A stretch of 64,000 nt of DNA from Parafrigoribacterium_A soli (GTDB lineage: Bacteria; Actinomycetota; Actinomycetes; Actinomycetales; Microbacteriaceae): positions 372,001-436,000 of the forward strand of contig NZ_JBELNZ010000004.1 of assembly GCF_040227235.1 (NCBI RefSeq), in the 5' to 3' direction. The notes beneath the pieces were generated by a model. It had not been told where the DNA came from. It saw only the letters and a list, made by a program, of their open reading frames with translations, and did not search any database. Below, one piece after another: positions 8,929-16,679 of this stretch; positions within the stretch are counted from its first letter, which is position 1; the number at the start of each line of letters is the position of its first letter. The position numbers were made by a program, and so were the translations under genes.

Positions 8929-10014
8929 TCACCAGCTATCTGGCGTGGCTCCAAACGGCACTGCCTCCGGGCGCTCCACGGTGCTCGACAGCTCGATTAC
9001 CCGGTGCTCGTGTCCGGCGCGCAGCACGGCGTCCATGATCTCGAGCACGTGGAACGCGAGTTCGCCAGACGCGCGGTGCGGCCTGTCGGTCTCCACCGCG
9101 TGCGCGAGGTCCGCGAGGCCATAGCCACGGCCCGCATCCGCATAACCCGCGGAGGTCGGCACCTCGGTCCACTCCGGCGCATCCACGGTCCAGACCTCGA
9201 CGGGGTCGGAGAAGCGGTTCGGGTCAGGCACGGCGATCGTGCCGTTCGTCCCGTACACCTCGAAGAGCGGCGTGCGCGTCGCCCACACCTCGAAGCTCAC
9301 CGTGATGGTGGAGGTCACGCCGTTCGCGTGCTCCAGGATCGCGCTCACGTGCGTGTCGACGTCGACCGGGATGGCCGTGCCTTCCTGGGCGCCGGTGGCG
9401 ATCGTGCGCTCACGGTTCGAGCGGGTGGCGACGCCGGAGACCCGGACCACCGGTCCGAAGAGGGTGATGAGCGCGCTGAGGTAATACGGAGCCATGTCGA
9501 ACAGCGGGCCGCCGCCCGGCTGGTAGTAGAACTGCGGTGCCGGGTGCCAGCGCTCGTGACCCGCCGAGCTCCAGTGCACGGCGGCACCGACCGGCTCGCC
9601 CACGGCATCCGAGTCGAGCAGCGCCCGGGCGGTCTGGATGCCCGTGCCGAGTACCGTGTCGGGCGCACTGCCCACGCGCAGTCCCTTTTCACGCGCGAGC
9701 GCGAGCATCGGCGCGGCCTCGTCGGGGTCGAGCGCGAGCGGCTTCTCGCCGTAGACGTTCTTGCCGGCCTGCAGCGCGCGCGTGGCGATCTGCACGTGGG
9801 CGGCGGGGATGGTGAGGTTCAGCACGGTGTCGATGCGCGGATCCGCCAGGAGCGCCTCAACGCTGAGCGCCTCGACGCCCTGCTCCGCCGCGACCTCGGC
9901 CGCGCGTGCCTCGTTGACGTCCGCGATCGCGACGACCTTCAGGCCGGGAAGCTTCGGAAACTCCGCGAAGTACTGCGCGCTGATGTTGCCGACGCCGATA
10001 ATTCCAATGTTCAT
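8929..10014 (-). CDS. Gfo/Idh/MocA-family NAD(P)-dependent sugar oxidoreductase
   Basis: Soluble dehydrogenase of 361 aa, probably acting on a sugar or inositol derivative. The N-terminal Rossmann motif is GIIGVGNIS, and the family EKP motif at residues 90-92 carries the conserved lysine K91. The C-terminal alpha/beta domain continues to residue 361. The start ATG at 10014 begins directly with the Rossmann strand and overlaps the stop of the ThuA gene by four bases (ATGA); upstream in-frame readings run antisense-like through that gene. The tight coupling to a ThuA-domain protein and a second family member suggests one catabolic route for a modified sugar. The substrate is unknown. Confidence 0.92.
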   Translation of the reverse strand: MNIGIIGVGNISAQYFAEFPKLPGLKVVAIADVNEARAAEVAAEQGVEALSVEALLADPRIDTVLNLTIPAAHVQIATRALQAGKNVYGEKPLALDPDEAAPMLALAREKGLRVGSAPDTVLGTGIQTARALLDSDAVGEPVGAAVHWSSAGHERWHPAPQFYYQPGGGPLFDMAPYYLSALITLFGPVVRVSGVATRSNRERTIATGAQEGTAIPVDVDTHVSAILEHANGVTSTITVSFEVWATRTPLFEVYGTNGTIAVPDPNRFSDPVEVWTVDAPEWTEVPTSAGYADAGRGYGLADLAHAVETDRPHRASGELAFHVLEIMDAVLRAGHEHRVIELSSTVERPEAVPFGATPDSW

Positions 10015-10718
10015 CGGGCTGCCCACAGCAGGCCCCTTTCCACGATCGTGCGTACGTTGGGGTTGTCCAGGATCTCGAGCCGGTGACCGGGCGCCGACAC
10101 GAAGATCCGGCCCTTGCCCCACTGACGAGTCCAGATGGCGGGCGCCGTGACCGGACGGTTCCACGCATCCCAGGGGCGCACCTCCTGGGTCGTGGTCGCC
10201 AGCACGTCGTTGTACTCGTCGCTCAGCACCCAGTACTGCTCGGTCACGAGATCGAAGTCATCGATGCCCTGGGTGATCGGATGCTGCTTGCCGAGGTCGG
10301 TGATGTGCACCGTGTACGGGATGTAGTTGTCCGACTGCTCGCCCGTGCGCTCCGCCGGGTCCTTGCCCGCGTGGTGAGCGAACTGCCCGCCGATCATGTG
10401 CAGGTAGTCGGCGTTGTTGCGGTACGAGTCCGCGATGCCGCCGTGCCATCCGCCCATGCCCGTGCCGTTCAACACGGCGTCCTGAAGGCCGGCGAACTCT
10501 TCCTTCGTGATGGTGGCCATCGTGTTGATCTGCAAGACCAGGTCGACGGTCTTCATGAACTCGGCATCCGTATAGATGGCCGGCCCCTCTTCGACGCGGA
10601 TCCTGAATCCGTTGCTCTCGAGGAACGGGATCATCGAGTTCGTGGTCTCGACGGGCTGATGTCCGTCCCAGCCGCCGCGGACGATGAGCGCCTGGCGCTC
10701 GCGTGATTCTGTACTCAT
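10011..10718 (-). CDS. ThuA-domain protein (trehalose-utilisation type)
   Basis: Protein of 235 aa with a class I glutamine-amidotransferase-like fold, recognised from IVRGGWDGHQP at the N-terminus, the GMGGWHGG segment in the middle and the histidine-rich GGQFAHHAGK. In rhizobia ThuA acts with the dehydrogenase ThuB on 3-keto-disaccharides, but many ThuA-domain proteins act on other sugars. Here it is coupled by a four-base overlap to a Gfo/Idh/MocA dehydrogenase and lies near a second one and a CUT1 transporter, which supports a role in oxidised-sugar catabolism. Substrate inferred only. Confidence 0.88.
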   Translation of the reverse strand: MSTESRERQALIVRGGWDGHQPVETTNSMIPFLESNGFRIRVEEGPAIYTDAEFMKTVDLVLQINTMATITKEEFAGLQDAVLNGTGMGGWHGGIADSYRNNADYLHMIGGQFAHHAGKDPAERTGEQSDNYIPYTVHITDLGKQHPITQGIDDFDLVTEQYWVLSDEYNDVLATTTQEVRPWDAWNRPVTAPAIWTRQWGKGRIFVSAPGHRLEILDNPNVRTIVERGLLWAAR

Positions 10719-10766
10719 GGTGTTCTCCTCGCCTGACGGCGATTGCCGCTCATCGTTCCTATAGTT

Positions 10767-11954
10767 CTATTGTTCCGAGGCTGTGGTGCCCACGGAAATC
10801 CAGCTGCTACCGGCGGCAGAGCTGGCCTCGATGGCATCGAGAACCCGCTGTACCTGCAGTCCATCGTCGAATGACGGTCGCGGCTGCCTGCCCTCCGCGA
10901 TGTCGACGAGCATGTCGCGCACCTGGTGCGAGAAGGGGTGCTCATAGCCGATGCCGTGCCCGGCCGGCCACCACGCCTCCATATACGGATGCTGCGGCTC
11001 GGTCGTGAGGATGCGGCGGAAGCCACGCTCCCCCGCGGCGTCGGTTCCGTCGTAGAACTCGAGCTCGTTCATCCGCTCGAAGTCGAAGGAGATCGCGCCG
11101 TCGGAGCCGCTGAACTCGAGGCGGAACGCGTTCTTGCGCCCGGTCGCAAACCTCGTCGCCTCGAACGAGGCGAGCACGCCGTCGTCGAGCCGACCGGTGA
11201 ACAGGGCAACGTCGTCGACCGTCACCGTGCCGCGCTCGCTCGAAGCGGTGCCACTGAGGCCGATGGACTCGCCGAGAAGCGGGCGCTCGTGAACGATGGT
11301 CTCGAGGATGCCGCTGACGCTTGCCACCGTGCGCCCGGTCACGAATTGCACGGCGTCGATCGCGTGAGCGCCGATGTCGCCCAGGGAGCCCGATCCCGCG
11401 AGACTCTTGTCGAGCCGCCAGGTCATCGGACCCTCGGCGTCGACGAGCCAGTCCTGCAGGTAGAGCGCCCGCACCTGCCGCAACTGGCCGATCCGGCCCG
11501 CAGCGACGAGGTCGCGTGCCAGGGCGAGCGCAGGGACCCGGCGGTAGCTGAAGCCGACCATGGCGTAGACGCCACGCTCCGCCGCGCGCGCGGCCGCCTC
11601 GGCCATGAGCTCCGCCTCGGCGACGGTATTGGCGAGGGGCTTCTCGCACAGCACGTGCTTGCCTGCCTCGAGAGCGGCGATCGCCATCTCCACGTGCGTG
11701 GACCCGGGGCTGCAGATGTCGACGAGGCCGATGTCGTCGCGCTCTATAACCCGCCGCCAGTCCGTCTCGGCCTCGGCCCAGCCAAACTTCTCGGCCGCTG
11801 CCTCGACTCGCGAGCGGTCGCGGCCGACGATGACCGACATCCGTGGTTCGACGGGAAGATCGAAGAATCGCGGGGCGACCCGCCAGGCCTGGGAGTGCGC
11901 CGCACCCATGAAGCCATAGCCCATCATCGCCACGCCCAGCGAGGGTCGATTCAT
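10767..11954 (-). CDS. Gfo/Idh/MocA-family oxidoreductase (second copy)
   Basis: Predicted NAD(P)-dependent dehydrogenase of 395 aa. The Rossmann motif is VAMMGYGFMG and the EKPLAN motif carries K105. The C-terminal part contains the HPYMEAWWPAGHGIGYEH stretch seen in several sugar dehydrogenases of this superfamily. I chose the ATG at 11954 because AAGGAG lies about nine bases upstream; an ATG at 11972 precedes that site. It is the probable first gene of a minus-strand operon with the ThuA protein and the second dehydrogenase, 48 bases apart. It is clearly diverged from the 8929-10014 protein, so the two are probably successive or alternative steps. Confidence 0.92.
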   Translation of the reverse strand: MNRPSLGVAMMGYGFMGAAHSQAWRVAPRFFDLPVEPRMSVIVGRDRSRVEAAAEKFGWAEAETDWRRVIERDDIGLVDICSPGSTHVEMAIAALEAGKHVLCEKPLANTVAEAELMAEAAARAAERGVYAMVGFSYRRVPALALARDLVAAGRIGQLRQVRALYLQDWLVDAEGPMTWRLDKSLAGSGSLGDIGAHAIDAVQFVTGRTVASVSGILETIVHERPLLGESIGLSGTASSERGTVTVDDVALFTGRLDDGVLASFEATRFATGRKNAFRLEFSGSDGAISFDFERMNELEFYDGTDAAGERGFRRILTTEPQHPYMEAWWPAGHGIGYEHPFSHQVRDMLVDIAEGRQPRPSFDDGLQVQRVLDAIEASSAAGSSWISVGTTASEQ

Positions 11955-12050
11955 CTGTGCGGACTCCTTCATCCGTGGGCCGCGAAAAAGCGCGCCCGAC
12001 TGCTTATGCGTGTCCCGTCACGCTATCCCGCTCGTGCCTGTCTGCGCAAG

Positions 12051-12072
12051 CTTTCTCAACTCGTGAGGAAAG
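12051..12072. promoter_or_regulatory. Inverted repeat upstream of the Gfo/ThuA operon
   Basis: CTTTCTCA and TGAGGAAAG form an inverted repeat with a one-base bulge and a five-base spacer. It lies about 100 bases upstream of the dehydrogenase start and about 40 bases after the stop of the lacI gene. It could be an operator or a short terminator for lacI. Confidence 0.3.
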
Positions 12073-12114
12073 TTGTCGGAGCGTAGTTGCGCTGCGACTG
12101 CCCTCGAACGGGTC

Positions 12115-13140
12115 TCAGCGCGCGGCGGGTGGCGCGGTGCTGCCCCGCACGACAAGACTCGTCGCGAGGTCGAGGCGCACGAGCTGTGGGTCGGTTTCTT
12201 CGCGCAGCGCGAGCACCAGTCGGGTGGCCTGTTCTGCCATCTCGATGAGCGGCTGACGCACCGTGGTGAGCGTCGGCCCCATCCAACTCGCGGTGGGCAC
12301 GTCGTCGTAACCGACGACCGAAACGTCGTCGGGAATCGACAGTCCGAGCTTGCGCGCGGCCTCGTATACGCCGAAGGCCTGCAGGTCGTTGCCTGCGAAG
12401 ATCGCCGTCGGCCGGTCGGGCATGGAGAGGAGCTTGGTACCCGCGGCCACGCCGTCCTCATAGTGGAACGAACCGCCCTTGATCAGCGCCGGATCGAAGG
12501 CGATTCCACCCTCATCGAGCGCCGCGCGATAGCCAGAAAGTCTGGCCGTCGAGCAGAGCATCTCCTGGGGCCCCGTGATCATGCCGATCCTGCGGTGACC
12601 GAGCTCCACGAGGTACCTCGTCGCGGCGAGCCCACCCGACCAGTTGCCCGACCCCACCGAGGCGACATCGGCATCCGGATCGCCCGCCGGGTCAACGATG
12701 ACAAAGGGGATGTTGCGGGTGCGCAGCTGCCGCTTGTGGTCAACGGAGAGCTTCGAGAACAGCAGGATGACGCCTACGGGCTGGCGCCTCATGATGCCGT
12801 CGATCCAGTCCGGTGCCTGGGTGTAACGATCGCCGCTCTCGGTCAGGATCACGCTCAATCCATGCTCGCGCGCAACGCGATCGACGCCGCGGATGATCTC
12901 CAGTGACCATTCGCTGTCGATGTTCTCGAAGACGAGCTCGATGAGCCTTCCCTGAGAGTGCGCGGTGCCGCGCCGACTGTATCCCGCCGAGTGCAACAGG
13001 TCCTCGATGCGCTCGCGCACGGACTCGGAAACGCCGGGGCGACCGTTGAGCACCTTCGATACCGTCGACGTTGAGACGGATGCGTCGTGTGCAATCTCCG
13101 CGAGCGTTGCGCGCGGTGACGAAACCTTTTGCAGACTCAT
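12115..13140 (-). CDS. LacI-family transcriptional regulator
   Basis: Repressor of 341 aa. The helix-turn-helix is TLAEIAHDASVSTSTVSKVLNG (residues 12-33), followed by a sugar-binding effector domain with the closing segment VVGYDDVPTASWMGPTLTTV. It lies between the Gfo/ThuA operon (same strand, downstream) and the divergent Tat-lipoprotein transporter operon, and so most likely controls both. The intergenic region toward the transporter has three tandem 10-base repeats and a good promoter. The inducer is unknown. Confidence 0.93.
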   Translation of the reverse strand: MSLQKVSSPRATLAEIAHDASVSTSTVSKVLNGRPGVSESVRERIEDLLHSAGYSRRGTAHSQGRLIELVFENIDSEWSLEIIRGVDRVAREHGLSVILTESGDRYTQAPDWIDGIMRRQPVGVILLFSKLSVDHKRQLRTRNIPFVIVDPAGDPDADVASVGSGNWSGGLAATRYLVELGHRRIGMITGPQEMLCSTARLSGYRAALDEGGIAFDPALIKGGSFHYEDGVAAGTKLLSMPDRPTAIFAGNDLQAFGVYEAARKLGLSIPDDVSVVGYDDVPTASWMGPTLTTVRQPLIEMAEQATRLVLALREETDPQLVRLDLATSLVVRGSTAPPAAR

Positions 13141-13180
13141 GCGCTCATGTTAGCGGCCATATTGCTCTTTGCATCGGGCG

Positions 13181-13209
13181 AAGTTGTGCGAGCTTGTGCG
13201 AACTTGCAC
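13181..13209. repeat. Three tandem 10-base repeats, candidate operator
   Basis: AAGTTGTGCG, AGCTTGTGCG and AACTTGCAC follow one another with a 10-base period, about one helical turn. The block ends 12 bases upstream of the -35 of the transporter promoter and about 40 bases upstream of the lacI start. The last units also contain the imperfect palindrome GTGCGAACTTGCAC. Confidence 0.55.
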
Positions 13210-13221
13210 CGCCGTTTCCTG

Positions 13222-13251
13222 TTGACAAAGGCCCTCGAACCCATGAATACT
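13222..13251 (+). promoter_or_regulatory. Promoter of the Tat-lipoprotein transporter operon
   Basis: A perfect -35 TTGACA (13222-13227) is separated by 18 bases from AATACT (13246-13251). It lies about 110 bases upstream of the binding-protein start. Confidence 0.6.
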
Positions 13252-13358
13252 GATGCCGTCGCAGCACGAAACCTTTTCACCAGTAGAGCGACACATGCAT
13301 CCAACGACGAATCATGGCCGCCGCCCCTTCGGTCGGCGGTGGCTGGAAAGGAACTGTC

Positions 13359-14678
13359 ATGGCTTCACAATCCACAGGATCTTCATTCTCGAGGCGTGGA
13401 TTCCTAGGAATCGCCGGAAGTGTGGCAGCAACTGCCGCACTCGCGGCGTGTAGCAGCGGCGGCGGAGCCGGAGGCAGCTCCAAGCCGCTCAAGTTCTGGA
13501 ACATGCCATGGGGCGGCACCGAGTTCAACCCCACCGACAAGCAGATCACTCTCGCCTACAAGCCGAAGGGCGGCCTTCCCGCTGCGAAGTACCAGGAGAT
13601 CCAGTGGGCGAACTTCACCCAGACCTTCTCCTCGGCCGTGGCATCCAACACGGGCCCGGCTGTCAGCTCCGGCGGTGGAACGCAGGCGTTCCAGTTCGCC
13701 GCACAGGGCAAGATCGCCTATGCGGATGACCTGCTCGACGAGTGGAAGAAGAACGGTCTCTACGACGACTTCTTCGACGGCCTCGTCGACACCATGAAGA
13801 CGGATGACGGCTACGCGGCCATTCCGTACAACCTTGACATCCGCTGCTCCTGGTACAACAAGTCCCTCATGGAGCAGGCCGGCGTCGAGTCCCCGAAGAC
13901 CTGGGACGAGTACCGCAACGTGTGTGCGGCCCTCAAGAAGATCGGCGTCTTCGGCTTCGGTGTCGGTTCAGGTGCGGGCAGCTTCACCGGCAGCCACATC
14001 CTCACCGCGTTCATGATCAACAACGGTGGCGGCCTCTTCAACGCTGACAAGAAGCCGGACTGCGTGACCCCCGAGAACATCGAGGCGATGGAGTTCATCC
14101 TCGACCTCGTGAAGAGCGGCTACAGCGACCCCGCTGCGGCCACCTACACGAGCGACAACGTTCAGGCTCAGTGGAAGGCCAAGAAGTTCGGCTTCGGCTG
14201 GGATGGCGCAGGCCTTCCGTCCGGTGCCGTCGGCGATGTCGCCGGTGACCTGGTCGTCGGTGACCCGCTCGAAAGCCCCAGCGGCAAGAAGGGTGGCCTG
14301 TACTTCCCGAACAACATCATGATGTACAAGAACACCCCCAGCCAGAAGGGCTCTGAGGCGTTCCTCACGTACTACTACAAGAACATGTCGCCCCTGTGGA
14401 CGAAGAAGACGGGTATCGGCCTCCCGCCGCTCAAGTCGATCGCTGACACCCCGGAGTTCAAGTCGAACGCCAACAACGTCAAGATCGTCGACGAGTGGCA
14501 GCCCATCTTCAAGACCTGGGCTGCGCCCGGCACGACCGGTCTCTTCGCGAACATCGCCAACACCGTTGACGGAACCGCGCCGATGATCACCTTCGCCCAG
14601 GCCATCCTCGGTGGCAAGACCGACGCGAAGTCTGCGCTCACCACGCTGCAGAAGTCGATGGAAGGCCTCATGAAGTAA
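13359..14678 (+). CDS. Tat-exported sugar-binding lipoprotein of CUT1 importer
   Basis: Extracellular solute-binding protein family 1, 439 aa. The N-terminus has a twin-arginine motif, SRRGFLG (R12-R13), and a lipobox ALAAC with C31, so it is probably folded before export by Tat and then lipidated. The start ATG at 13359 has AAGGA six bases upstream; an earlier in-frame ATG at 13314 would add 15 residues without benefit. It is the first gene of a binding protein/permease/permease operon, divergent from a LacI gene. A strong hairpin follows the stop, probably favouring the binding protein over the permeases. The substrate is unknown and may be the compound oxidised by the neighbouring dehydrogenases. 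Confidence 0.94.
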   Translation: MASQSTGSSFSRRGFLGIAGSVAATAALAACSSGGGAGGSSKPLKFWNMPWGGTEFNPTDKQITLAYKPKGGLPAAKYQEIQWANFTQTFSSAVASNTGPAVSSGGGTQAFQFAAQGKIAYADDLLDEWKKNGLYDDFFDGLVDTMKTDDGYAAIPYNLDIRCSWYNKSLMEQAGVESPKTWDEYRNVCAALKKIGVFGFGVGSGAGSFTGSHILTAFMINNGGGLFNADKKPDCVTPENIEAMEFILDLVKSGYSDPAAATYTSDNVQAQWKAKKFGFGWDGAGLPSGAVGDVAGDLVVGDPLESPSGKKGGLYFPNNIMMYKNTPSQKGSEAFLTYYYKNMSPLWTKKTGIGLPPLKSIADTPEFKSNANNVKIVDEWQPIFKTWAAPGTTGLFANIANTVDGTAPMITFAQAILGGKTDAKSALTTLQKSMEGLMK

Positions 14679-14688
14679 CGAACCGATT

Positions 14689-14720
14689 CGGGTGGGTCCG
14701 GCCTAGGCCGGGCCCACCCG
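14689..14720 (+). terminator. Hairpin between binding-protein and permease genes
   Basis: CGGGTGGGTCCGGCC and GGCCGGGCCCACCCG pair almost perfectly around a two-base centre. There is no clear T-run. Inside an operon it is best read as a partial terminator or an mRNA-stabilising 3' end for the binding-protein transcript. Confidence 0.65.
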
Positions 14721-14755
14721 TTCTATCATTACGAGGACCTTCGAAGGAGAAGTAC

Positions 14756-15718
14756 ATGACGACCGAGTCCGTTACCGGAGCGCTTAAAAAAGCGCGAAGT
14801 GGAGTAGGAGTCGGTGGCTCCGGACGCTCACCGAGCGGCCGAGACCGCAAGCGCGCATTCACCCACACCCGAACATTCACCCTGTTCGTGCTGCCATCGC
14901 TCATCCTGCTCGTTCTGCTGAACGTCTACCCCGTTGTCTACGCGGGCATGCAGTCACTGCGCAATGGCGACCTTCTGAGCGCCGGCGATTTCGTCGGCCT
15001 CAACAACTACATCTCGGTGGTGCAGACGCCGGCCTTCCTGCACGCGACGATCTTCACGATCGTCTTCACGGTCGTCGGCGTGTTCGGCAGCTGGGCCATC
15101 GGCCTGGCGCTGTCACTGCTGCTGCGGACCCGCATCCCGGCTAACGGCCTGTTCAAGGTGCTGCTCCTGCTGCCCTGGGTCGTGCCGGTGGTCGTCTCCG
15201 CCACCTCGTGGAACTGGCTCGTTGCGACCCCTCAGTCGCCGCTGCCGATCATTGCCGACGCGCTCGGCTTCGGCAATCCGCTGTTCCTCGCCGACCCGCT
15301 GAACGCCCAGATCGTCGTCTGCATCTTCAAGGTGTGGATCAGCTTCCCGTTCATGATGATGATGATGTCGTCGGCGCTCGCGTCCGTCGACATCAACGTG
15401 TACGAGGCCTCGAAGGTCGACGGTGCTTCGAGCTGGCAGACCTTCGGTCGCATCACGCTGCCGATGATCTCACGCTCCACCTACATCAGCTGGATCCTGA
15501 TGACCATCTTCTGCGTCAACGACTTCCCCAGCATCTTCCTTCTCACCGGCGGTGGGCCGGTCAACTCGACGCAGACGCTGGTCGTGCTGGCCTACTCCAC
15601 GGTGTTCCAGAACTTCCAGACCGGCCCCGGTGTCGCGATCGCGTTCATCATGACGATCGTGCTCGTGATCATCTCGGTGCTGCTGTACCGCCAGATTCGA
15701 AAGGTGAACATCGAATGA
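14756..15718 (+). CDS. CUT1 sugar ABC transporter permease, MalF type
   Basis: Membrane subunit of 320 aa with a basic cytoplasmic N-terminus, about six helices and the EAA loop VYEASKVDGASSWQTF. The start ATG at 14756 has AAGGAG nine bases before. It overlaps the next permease by four bases (ATGA). It pairs with the Tat lipoprotein encoded upstream; no ATPase gene is linked. Confidence 0.93.
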   Translation: MTTESVTGALKKARSGVGVGGSGRSPSGRDRKRAFTHTRTFTLFVLPSLILLVLLNVYPVVYAGMQSLRNGDLLSAGDFVGLNNYISVVQTPAFLHATIFTIVFTVVGVFGSWAIGLALSLLLRTRIPANGLFKVLLLLPWVVPVVVSATSWNWLVATPQSPLPIIADALGFGNPLFLADPLNAQIVVCIFKVWISFPFMMMMMSSALASVDINVYEASKVDGASSWQTFGRITLPMISRSTYISWILMTIFCVNDFPSIFLLTGGGPVNSTQTLVVLAYSTVFQNFQTGPGVAIAFIMTIVLVIISVLLYRQIRKVNIE

Positions 15719-16605
15719 GCACCGAAGCTCCAGCAGCCCAGCTCGTGGGCAAGCTCCAGGTAGGGGTAGCCCCCTCGAAACGCCGCACGCTCACCCAGAT
15801 GCAGGAACGCGGAAAATGGTGGCGCTTCGCCGCGCTCGTCGTGATCTGCGCGATCGTGCTCATTCCGATCTTCGCGGTGCTGGTCCTCTCGACGCAGCCG
15901 TCACTCGGCAGCCAGGCGCACGGATTCACGCTCGAGAACTTCGGCACCATCTTCGCCAAGACGAAGGTGGGGACGTGGCTGCTGAACAGCCTCACGGTGA
16001 CGCTCATCACGGTGCTCGTCGCCGTCGTCGTCGCGGCTCCCGCCGGGTACGTGCTCTCGCGCGGTCGCAGCAAGCTCGTTTCGGGCTATTCGCTCGTGCT
16101 GTTCGTTGTGCAGTCGCTGCCCGTGGTCACCGCCGTCATCCCGCTGTTCATCCTGTTTGCGCAGCTCGGACTGGTCGACAACCTCGCGGGTGTCACGATC
16201 ATCTACGTCGGCTCGACCATGTCGGTGGCGATCTGGATGATGGCGGCGTACTTCGACTCGATTCCGATCACGCTCGAGGAAGCCGCGTGGATGGACGGCG
16301 CCTCAGTGTTTGGCGGGTTCCTGCGCATCGTGTTGCGCAACTCGCTGCCTGGCGTGCTGTCGACCGCGATCTTCGCGTTCCTGCTCGCCTGGAACGACTA
16401 TCTGGTCGCGGTGGTGTTCCTGCGCTCCGACGAGAACTACACGCTCCAGATCGGGCTGCAGACGTTCTTCCAGCAGAACCAGGCCAACTGGGGCCTCGTC
16501 ATGGCGGTGGCCGTGGTCATGATGCTTCCACCGGTGCTGCTCTTCGCCCTGCTGAACAAGTACTTCAGCGTGGGCGGGATCGGCGGTTCGCTCGCGGGCC
16601 GCTAA
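15715..16605 (+). CDS. CUT1 sugar ABC transporter permease, MalG type
   Basis: Second membrane subunit, 296 aa, with the EAA loop LEEAAWMDGASVFGGF and six predicted helices. The start ATG at 15715 overlaps the stop of the upstream permease by four bases, indicating translational coupling; longer readings upstream lie inside that permease. It is the last gene of the operon, and a 20-bp perfect hairpin follows that also covers the end of the convergent LacI gene. Confidence 0.93.
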   Translation: MSTEAPAAQLVGKLQVGVAPSKRRTLTQMQERGKWWRFAALVVICAIVLIPIFAVLVLSTQPSLGSQAHGFTLENFGTIFAKTKVGTWLLNSLTVTLITVLVAVVVAAPAGYVLSRGRSKLVSGYSLVLFVVQSLPVVTAVIPLFILFAQLGLVDNLAGVTIIYVGSTMSVAIWMMAAYFDSIPITLEEAAWMDGASVFGGFLRIVLRNSLPGVLSTAIFAFLLAWNDYLVAVVFLRSDENYTLQIGLQTFFQQNQANWGLVMAVAVVMMLPPVLLFALLNKYFSVGGIGGSLAGR

Positions 16606-16623
16606 CCGGCCAGGCGGGTAGCA

Positions 16624-16679
16624 CGACAGCGCCTCCTGCCGCCGAGCACTCGTTGCTCAGGCGGCAGGAGGCGCTGTCG
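16624..16679. terminator. Long perfect hairpin, bidirectional terminator between convergent genes
   Basis: The arms at 16624-16643 and 16660-16679 are perfect 20-bp inverted repeats starting CGACAGCGCC, and the loop contains a further GAGCA/TGCTC pairing. It lies 18 bases after the permease stop. The right arm encodes the last residues of the convergent LacI protein and the loop holds its stop codon. No T-run follows on either strand. Confidence 0.7.

Noticed and set aside
9004..10086. Long plus-strand open frame opposite the Gfo dehydrogenase
   Set aside because: High-GC antisense frame, rich in Arg/His/Gly/Val, no domain, no start signal. Similar shadows occur opposite araB, nusG and the binding-protein genes.
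13181..13209. Short CRISPR-like repeat array
   Set aside because: Only three 10-base units without spacers, directly before a promoter. It fits a regulatory site.
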